Shown here piece after piece: positions 1 through 4,059 of a DNA stretch of 5,165 bases (positions are counted from its first letter, which is position 1; each line of letters starts with the position of its first letter). The stretch is from UBA8522 sp035528895 (GTDB taxonomy: Bacteria; Acidobacteriota; Aminicenantia; Aminicenantales; UBA8522). A program made the translations under genes and the position numbers. The notes beneath the pieces were generated by a model, which was given only the letters and a program-made list of their open reading frames with translations, was not told where the DNA came from and did no database searches. The stretch covers positions 1 through 5,165 of the forward strand of contig DATKXS010000190.1 of assembly GCA_035528895.1 (NCBI GenBank), in the 5' to 3' direction.

Positions 1-411
<411 letters not shown>

Positions 412-447
412 TAAAGTTTATTAAGACAAAAAAGCATTGATTAAAAA

Positions 448-555
<108 letters not shown>

Positions 556-566
<11 letters not shown>

Positions 567-578
567 TTATTCTTTTTT
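556..578 (+). terminator. possible rRNA operon terminator (5S helix I plus T tract)
   Basis: The closing strand of 5S helix I runs directly into TTTTATTCTTTTTT (565-578). No separate GC-rich hairpin stands between 5S and the T tract, so helix I itself may serve as the terminator stem. Leakage into the RRM gene behind it is possible. The function is inferred from position only. Confidence 0.4.
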
Positions 579-587
579 GGCAAACGG

Positions 588-681
588 ATAAAGGAAGAGG
601 GCACGAGCCCTGGTCGAAAAGATCGGCATACTCCTCTCCTTTATTTCGGATATCTTTTCACTTACTCATAAGGAGAGTGGT
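588..681 (+). promoter_or_regulatory. structured leader of first RRM gene, copy A of duplicated element
   Basis: The strand ATAAAGGAAGAG (588-599) is complementary to CTCTCCTTTAT (634-644), 11 pairs with one bulged A. Between them sit a small hairpin AGGGC-ACGA-GCCCT (598-611) and a possible second one, GGTC/GATC (612-624). The same CU-rich strand can instead pair with ATAAGGAGAG (668-677), ten pairs with one bulge, and this segment contains the SD AAGGAG (670-675, six bases before ATG). The two pairings exclude each other, as in a translational switch. The 19-mer ATACTCCTCTCCTTTATTT (628-646) recurs exactly before the second RRM gene. No convincing sigma-70 promoter was found here. A DNA operator or a protein-binding site for the RRM protein are alternatives. 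Confidence 0.6.
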
Positions 682-1017
682 ATGAACATCTACGTGGGCA
701 ATTTGTCCAGGGACGTGGCGGAAGCGGACATCAAGGAGGCCTTCCAAGCCTTCGGTGAGGTCCAGAGCGCGGCCATCATCAAGGACAAGTTCACCGGCGA
801 GTCCAGAGGTTTCGGTTTCGTTGAGATGCCGAACAAGGAAGAGGCCGAGAAGGCCATCGCCGATCTGAACGGCAAGGACTTGAAGGGCCGCAACCTGACG
901 GTCAACGAAGCCAGGCCCCGGACCGACAAACCCCGCTCGGGCGGCGGTTTTGGCGGCGGGCGCGGCGGCGGGCGCGGCGGTTTTGGCGGCGGCGGCGGCG
1001 GCGGCCGGCGGTATTAA
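682..1017 (+). CDS. single-RRM, glycine-rich RNA-binding protein (paralogue 1)
   Basis: This is a small cytoplasmic RNA-binding protein of 111 aa. Residues 1-80 form one RNA recognition motif with RNP2 at residues 3-8 (IYVGNL) and RNP1 at 42-49 (RGFGFVEM), both with the aromatic residues that stack on RNA bases (Y4, F44, F46). Residues 86-111 are a glycine-rich tail with Arg-Gly repeats ending in RRY. Proteins of this build are known in cyanobacteria and other bacteria, often cold-induced and thought to act as RNA chaperones; that role is inferred here. The start is supported by AAGGAG six bases upstream. It lies directly behind the rRNA operon and is followed by its own terminator. Its RRM is about 76% identical (62 of 82 residues) to the next gene's, so the pair arose by tandem duplication. 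The RNA target is unknown. Confidence 0.95.
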   Translation: MNIYVGNLSRDVAEADIKEAFQAFGEVQSAAIIKDKFTGESRGFGFVEMPNKEEAEKAIADLNGKDLKGRNLTVNEARPRTDKPRSGGGFGGGRGGGRGGFGGGGGGGRRY

Positions 1018-1050
1018 TTCGCCCGTCGAAAGTCTGAGTCCGATTAACAC

Positions 1051-1095
1051 AAAGGGCAGATTTCAGCGGCAGTTGAGGTCTGCCCTTTCTTTTTT
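1051..1095 (+). terminator. intrinsic terminator of first RRM gene
   Basis: AAAGGGCAGA (1051-1060) pairs perfectly over ten bases with TCTGCCCTTT (1079-1088) and is followed by CTTTTTT (1089-1095). The 18-base loop can fold a further short CAGC/GTTG stem. It lies 34 bases after the stop codon, so the second RRM gene probably has its own transcript. Confidence 0.92.
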
Positions 1096-1104
1096 ATGGA
1101 CAGA

Positions 1105-1222
1105 ATAAAGGAAGGGGCAGAGGCCCTGACCGGTCGAATACTCCTCTCCTTTATTTGAATCGATATTTTGTGAGGAACGTCCGGGTGCCTCCCGGCCGGA
1201 TCCTTCGTCAAAGGAGACGAGT
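1105..1222 (+). promoter_or_regulatory. structured leader of second RRM gene, copy B of duplicated element
   Basis: AATAAAGGA (1104-1112) is perfectly complementary to TCCTTTATT (1147-1155). They enclose a hairpin GGGC-AGAG-GCCC (1115-1126) whose stem matches copy A while the loop differs. The CU-rich strand TCTCCTTT (1145-1152) can alternatively pair over eight bases with AAAGGAGA (1210-1217), which holds the SD AAGGAG (1211-1216), six bases before ATG. The 19-mer at 1138-1156 is identical to copy A. Between 1157 and 1209 is an extra GC-rich stem absent from copy A: TCCGG/CCGGA with flanking AGGA/TCCTT, or alternatively CCGGG/CCCGG. No clear promoter was seen. As in copy A, TTCTTTTTT lies nine bases upstream of ATAAAGG. 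Confidence 0.6.
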
Positions 1223-1522
1223 ATGAACATTTATGTAGGCAACCTTTCTTTCACCACCACCGAGGCCGACCTCAAGGAGGCCTTCCAGGCCTTCGGCGAA
1301 GTCCAGACCTGCAACGTCATCAAGGACAAGTACAGCGGCGAGTCGCGGGGTTTCGGCTTCGTCGAAATGCCGAACAAGGACGAGGCCGAGAAGGCCATGT
1401 CGATGCTCAACGGCAAGGACCTCAAGGGCCGCACCCTGAAGGTCAACGAGGCCAAGGCGCGCACGGAGCGCTCGGGCGGCGGCGGCGGCGGTTTTGGCGG
1501 CGGCGGCAGCCGGCGCTACTAG
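1223..1522 (+). CDS. single-RRM, glycine-rich RNA-binding protein (paralogue 2)
   Basis: This 99-aa paralogue of the preceding gene has one RRM over residues 1-80, with RNP2 at 3-8 (IYVGNL) and RNP1 at 42-49 (RGFGFVEM). A short glycine-rich tail (residues 84-95) ends in SRRY. Compared with paralogue 1 the tail is about 12 residues shorter and lacks the Arg-Gly repeats. Most RRM changes fall at residues 10-13, 29-32 and 59-61, outside both RNP motifs. RNP1 is identical, so RNA binding should be kept while specificity or partner contacts may differ. The start is supported by AAGGAG six bases upstream. Its own leader and terminator make it monocistronic. A cold-shock or RNA-chaperone role is inferred from the family. 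Confidence 0.95.
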   Translation: MNIYVGNLSFTTTEADLKEAFQAFGEVQTCNVIKDKYSGESRGFGFVEMPNKDEAEKAMSMLNGKDLKGRTLKVNEAKARTERSGGGGGGFGGGGSRRY

Positions 1523-1534
1523 TTCGTCAACCCA

Positions 1535-1576
1535 GGGGACATGTTCCGAATTCCCTGGAATTCGGTACGTGTCCCC
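1535..1576. repeat. REP-like palindromic hairpin
   Basis: GGGGACATGTTCCGAATT (1535-1552) and AATTCGGTACGTGTCCCC (1559-1576) form an 18-position stem with one T-T mismatch and one G-T pair around the 6-base loop CCCTGG. The GGGGACA end is shared with both termini of the element at 1636-1900. Such palindromes resemble REP sequences mobilised by RAYT (IS200-like tyrosine) transposases; no transposase is present here, so that link is inferred. It sits between the stop codon and the terminator of the second RRM gene and therefore lies in its 3' untranslated region. Confidence 0.75.
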
Positions 1577-1591
1577 ATGAATTAACATCAA

Positions 1592-1629
1592 AGGCGGACT
1601 CTGCGTTTGTCGGAGTCTGCCTTTTTTTT
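1592..1629 (+). terminator. intrinsic terminator of second RRM gene
   Basis: AGGCGGACTC (1592-1601) pairs with GAGTCTGCCT (1613-1622), ten pairs with one G-T and an 11-base loop, followed by seven T (1623-1629). It lies about 70 bases after the stop codon, displaced from it by the REP-like hairpin. Confidence 0.92.
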
Positions 1630-1635
1630 ACCAAG

Positions 1636-1900
1636 CAATTATGGGGACACGACATTTAACCTGGATTATTCATGAAATGAAGAGAAAAAATTCCCTCTCC
1701 CTAGACGGGAGAGGGTCGGGGAGAGGGTGACTGTAAAAAGACACCCCCCTCCCCTTCCTTTAGTCTCCCCCCAACTCGGGGGGAGAGGAGAGGAGGGTCG
1801 AATGTCGCTCTCCCGCCAGGGGAGGGGGAATATTTTATTGCATTATTTGTGAATAGATCAGGTTAATTCCGGAAAATTAAGTTTCATGTCCCCATAATTG
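1636..1900. mobile_element. 265-bp palindromic miniature element with terminal inverted repeats
   Basis: The ends are perfect 14-bp inverted repeats: CAATTATGGGGACA (1636-1649) and TGTCCCCATAATTG (1887-1900). Further inward, TTAACCTGGATTATTCATG (1657-1675) is imperfectly matched in inverse by 1847-1865. Next comes a sub-terminal inverted pair of about 25 bases (1690-1714 against 1806-1830). The centre carries three GC-rich hairpins: CCCTCTCCC/GGGAGAGGG (1693-1715), TCTCCCCCC/GGGGGGAGA (1764-1786) and CTCCC/GGGAG (1810-1824). The right end also has a TTAATTCCGGAAAATTAAG near-palindrome (1863-1881). There is no coding capacity, so it is a non-autonomous MITE- or REP-cluster-like element. No clear target-site duplication was seen. 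The nearby GGGGACA hairpin at 1535-1576 probably belongs to the same family. Confidence 0.7.
1685..1715 (-). terminator. possible terminator for the C69 peptidase gene, inside the miniature element
   Basis: Read on the - strand, CCCTCTCCC (1715-1707) pairs perfectly with GGGAGAGGG (1701-1693) around a 5-base loop, followed by AATTTTTT (1692-1685). This has the form of an intrinsic terminator. It lies about 200 bases beyond the peptidase stop codon, and no nearer terminator was seen, so the inserted element may end that transcript. Confidence 0.5.
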
Positions 1901-1913
1901 GAGTATCGCGTCC

Positions 1914-3401
1914 CTACCGATAATACTTTTTCCTGAGGGTGTCGGGGAGCGTTTGGGCTTGATGAAAGGCCTTCAAGCCGAGCCCGTTGGAATATGTGGT
2001 CAGGAAAGAACGGGCGAGGGCTTTGTCCTTCTTATAAAGATCGAGGGCCGTCTTTTCTACAGCTTCCTGCATGGCGAACTCTTCGTCCTCGAAAGACTTC
2101 CAGAGTTCTCCCACATAGTCGATCGCTCTCATCTCGGATTCCCCAAACTTCGCCTTCTCGTTGTAGTACCGGTCGACCAGGTTCTCCAGGGAATTGAACA
2201 CCCAGTAGGCATTATCCCGGCTGTAGCCCTCGGTCAGGAAAGAGAATGGTTTGGGGAATTCCAGGACACCCAGGTAAAACGGGATATAAACACTTGAGCA
2301 GGGAGTTCCCGCCGAAAGCCAGAGCACCCCGCCGATCTCGGGCGGAAGCCCACTCCTGAGCTGGGCGACGGTGCTCGCGTCCGTCGCCAGGCGGCAGATC
2401 GTGCGCTCCGGGGTGTGATGCGGCGAACCCTTCTCATAGCGGTTGGTGAGGTCGTACTCGGTGCCCTCGTAATGGTCCCGGAAGAGGGCCATGAGGTCTC
2501 GCGGGCTCAGCTTTCTCGCCGGGATCACGGGCAGCGGGTTCTCTTTTTCCTCGAATGCCCTGCCGGCGAGAAGGCTATTCCCCCGCCATTCCCTTCGCGT
2601 GTTGTAGGCTGCGCGGGCTTCCTCGACCAGGCCGTACACCCGGCTGAAGTTGAATGGCCCCTGCGCCGGATCGTACCAGCCTTTCTGTTTGGCGTAATCG
2701 ACGAGGTTCGGGGAAGCCAGGAATCTGGACTTGTCGCTGAGGTCGACCTCCTGGATGCGGAACCTGTTCGCCAGCACCACGAACGAGTCGTCGGGGACCC
2801 GCTGAGCGGCCCAGATGCCGCCTATGGTGATCTCCATCCACCAGCCTTCGTTTGGGTCGGCGATGCTGAAGATGTCGCCGTCACGTCCGTTGTGGCTGCG
2901 GTAGCCGTATTTTTCGATGAGGCCGCCCATGAGATGGACGGCTTCCCGGGCGCTCCGGGAGCGCTGCAGTGCCAGGGTCACGAACTCTTCCAGGTCGATC
3001 CCCCTTTCGTTCTGGAACAGCTCCTTCCGGCAGGAGCCGGTGTCATCGACAAGGGCCACCTGGTGTTCGTTGATCCCGTTGCACTCCGCCGCCGGCCAGA
3101 TAAAAGAGTGAGTTCCTTCGACCTGGGGGATGGCCTGGCCGTCTCTCAACTTGAAGGCCTCCCCGGGCTTATGCTTTTCTCCCGGATTCCAGGAGAGAGG
3201 CTTGAGATAGGCGCCCCAGTCCTCGTTGTGCCCGAGGAGAACCGAGCCGTCGGCGGTGGCGTTTTTCCCGACGATGATGGATGTGCACCGATACGGCGAG
3301 GCGTCGGAATGCCGGGCGCTTTCCGGGGAATCTCCGGCGAAGGGAATGACGGCCAGGATGGCGATCAGGAAAAGAGCCAGGAAGGCCGGTGTCTTTCTCA
3401 T
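1914..3401 (-). CDS. secreted C69-family dipeptidase (Ntn hydrolase)
   Basis: This 495-aa protein matches peptidase family C69, cysteine N-terminal-nucleophile hydrolases that cleave dipeptides and related amides. Residues 1-22 are a Sec-type signal peptide (MRKT, then a hydrophobic core), giving an extracytoplasmic enzyme. The predicted nucleophile is Cys39 in YRCTSIIVGKNATADGS, followed by the family signature GHNEDW (57-62). Cys39 should become N-terminal after removal of the signal and a roughly 16-residue propeptide. Other family-like segments are IADPNEGWWMEI and RVPDDSFVVLANRF in the middle of the chain. The length fits the family. The start is supported by GAGGAG (3413-3408) six bases upstream. 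It is a single gene, divergent from the regulator and with no shared function apparent. Substrate specificity cannot be read from sequence; nutrient peptide breakdown is the simplest role. Confidence 0.92.
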   Translation of the reverse strand: MRKTPAFLALFLIAILAVIPFAGDSPESARHSDASPYRCTSIIVGKNATADGSVLLGHNEDWGAYLKPLSWNPGEKHKPGEAFKLRDGQAIPQVEGTHSFIWPAAECNGINEHQVALVDDTGSCRKELFQNERGIDLEEFVTLALQRSRSAREAVHLMGGLIEKYGYRSHNGRDGDIFSIADPNEGWWMEITIGGIWAAQRVPDDSFVVLANRFRIQEVDLSDKSRFLASPNLVDYAKQKGWYDPAQGPFNFSRVYGLVEEARAAYNTRREWRGNSLLAGRAFEEKENPLPVIPARKLSPRDLMALFRDHYEGTEYDLTNRYEKGSPHHTPERTICRLATDASTVAQLRSGLPPEIGGVLWLSAGTPCSSVYIPFYLGVLEFPKPFSFLTEGYSRDNAYWVFNSLENLVDRYYNEKAKFGESEMRAIDYVGELWKSFEDEEFAMQEAVEKTALDLYKKDKALARSFLTTYSNGLGLKAFHQAQTLPDTLRKKYYR

Positions 3402-3407
3402 TGAACG

Positions 3408-3433
3408 CTCCTCTTTTTATTGCGAACATTATA
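3408..3433 (-). promoter_or_regulatory. promoter -10 and SD of the C69 peptidase gene
   Basis: On the - strand, TGGTATAAT (3436-3428) is a perfect extended -10 hexamer (TGn-TATAAT). No good -35 lies 16-18 bases upstream, which fits extended -10 promoters. Transcription would start near 3421, giving a leader of about 20 bases that contains the SD GAGGAG (3413-3408). Confidence 0.7.
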
Positions 3434-3509
3434 CCAGAACAGAGAGCCCGCCGAGAAGGATACCCGGCTGAAAGGAATTCAAGCCATGTCGAGACCGTAA
3501 TTCTTCCGC

Positions 3510-3538
3510 TTGACACATCCCCGGGCTTCACCTATAAT
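3510..3538 (+). promoter_or_regulatory. sigma-70 promoter of the Fur/PerR-family gene
   Basis: TTGACA (3510-3515) and TATAAT (3533-3538) are both exact consensus hexamers separated by the ideal 17 bases. Transcription would start near 3545, only about 17 bases before the ATG. So strong a promoter on a regulator gene suggests tight repression, and the dyad at 3535-3557 overlaps its -10 and start point. Confidence 0.9.
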
Positions 3539-3557
3539 TAGGAATCGTTCCGAATTA
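3535..3557. promoter_or_regulatory. putative Fur/PerR-type operator, regulator gene
   Basis: This is a 23-base dyad centred on 3546, with 9 of 10 arm positions symmetric outside the central three bases. Its 15-base core is TAGGAATCGTTCCGA (3539-3553). It covers the last bases of the -10, the likely start point and the leader, a good place for autorepression. The left half TAGGAAT and the AGGAAnnnTTCC pattern recur upstream of the catalase at 4012-4032. It has the size of a Fur-family 7-1-7 box but differs from the classic TTATAAT-based PerR box. Confidence 0.75.
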
Positions 3558-3561
3558 AAAA

Positions 3562-3996
3562 ATGGCATCACAGGAAATAAAGAAACGGATCATCGCGGGA
3601 ATGCGGGAGAATGGTCTCAAACTGACACGCCAGCGGAGGGTCATCATCGATATCATCGCCGTCGCTAAAACCCACCCGAGCGCCCAGGATGTCCTGGCGA
3701 GCGCCCGTAAGAAAGCCTTGAGGGTCAGCCTGTCGACGGTCTATTACACCCTGGACATCATGAAAAGGGCGGGGTTGATCAAGGAGTTGGAGTTCGCTGA
3801 CCGAGACAGCCGGTACGAAGGCGACGTCTCCGACCACCTCAACCTGGTCTGCACTGGCTGCGGGAAGATCGAGGACTTCCGGGCGCCCAAGCCCGTTCCC
3901 GTGGAAAAGGTCGAAAAGAAGACCGGGTTCAGGGTCGACAGCGCGCGGTTCGAATATTATGGCCTGTGCAGGGAATGCCGCCTAGGGGGCGGTTGA
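3562..3996 (+). CDS. perR: Fur/PerR-family metal-dependent transcriptional repressor, probable peroxide sensor
   Basis: This 144-aa cytoplasmic DNA-binding protein has a winged helix over about residues 10-80, with the recognition-helix motif LSTVYYTLDIMKRAGLI (57-73). A C-terminal metal-binding dimerisation domain follows. Two CxxC pairs, Cys97/Cys100 and Cys136/Cys139, give the structural zinc site. Candidate regulatory-metal ligands by comparison with Bacillus PerR are His38, Glu86 or Asp88, His92 and Asp105; the second His of the HxH motif is Asn94 here. A peroxide-sensing role is inferred from the catalase directly downstream and the shared operator; a Fur or Zur role is less likely. The ATG at 3562 gives a full-length first helix but has no SD and a leader of only about 17 bases. 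An ATG at 3601 would truncate the domain. The last codons overlap a terminator hairpin. Confidence 0.9.
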   Translation: MASQEIKKRIIAGMRENGLKLTRQRRVIIDIIAVAKTHPSAQDVLASARKKALRVSLSTVYYTLDIMKRAGLIKELEFADRDSRYEGDVSDHLNLVCTGCGKIEDFRAPKPVPVEKVEKKTGFRVDSARFEYYGLCRECRLGGG

Positions 3997-4004
3997 TTTT
4001 TTTT
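3977..4004 (+). terminator. intrinsic terminator overlapping the end of the regulator gene
   Basis: GCCGCC (3977-3982) pairs with GGCGGT (3988-3993) around a 5-base loop, followed by TGA and then eight T (3997-4004). The hairpin encodes the last residues and the T tract starts right after the TGA stop. It should reduce read-through into the catalase and give that gene its own transcript. Confidence 0.75.
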
Positions 4005-4011
4005 AGTCACA

Positions 4012-4032
4012 AAATAGGAATTATTCCTGTTT
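4012..4032. promoter_or_regulatory. putative Fur/PerR-type operator, catalase gene
   Basis: This is a 21-base dyad centred on 4022 with 9 of 10 arm positions symmetric; its inner part is the exact palindrome AGGAAT-T-ATTCCT (4016-4028). The left half TAGGAAT and the AGGAAnnnTTCC pattern match the operator at 3535-3557. It lies 28 bases before the catalase ATG. A catalase promoter is expected here, but I could not place it: TTGATT (3993-3998) is a possible -35 with AGGAAT as a poor -10 inside the dyad. Confidence 0.75.
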
Positions 4033-4059
4033 AGAACTAATAAAAAAAAGGAGATATCT

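Noticed and set aside
588..592. ATAAA of the duplicated RRM leaders as a promoter -10
   Set aside because: No acceptable -35 lies 16-18 bases upstream in either copy, and the bases pair with the CU-rich strand, so an RNA-structure reading is favoured. The point is not settled.
658..1591. Alanine-rich open frames antisense to both RRM genes
   Set aside because: They are shadows of glycine codons (GGC/GGN read as Ala/Pro on the other strand) and lie opposite clear RRM genes with SD sites.
1690..1830. Repeated CCCTCTCCC/GGGAGAGGG blocks as a possible CRISPR array
   Set aside because: Repeats are inverted and of unequal spacing, without regular direct repeats or unique spacers; they fit hairpins of a miniature element.
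2415..3404. Long open frame (329 codons) on the + strand opposite the C69 peptidase
   Set aside because: The - strand frame has a signal peptide, catalytic motifs, an SD and a promoter. The + frame shows no recognisable domain and is a GC-driven shadow.
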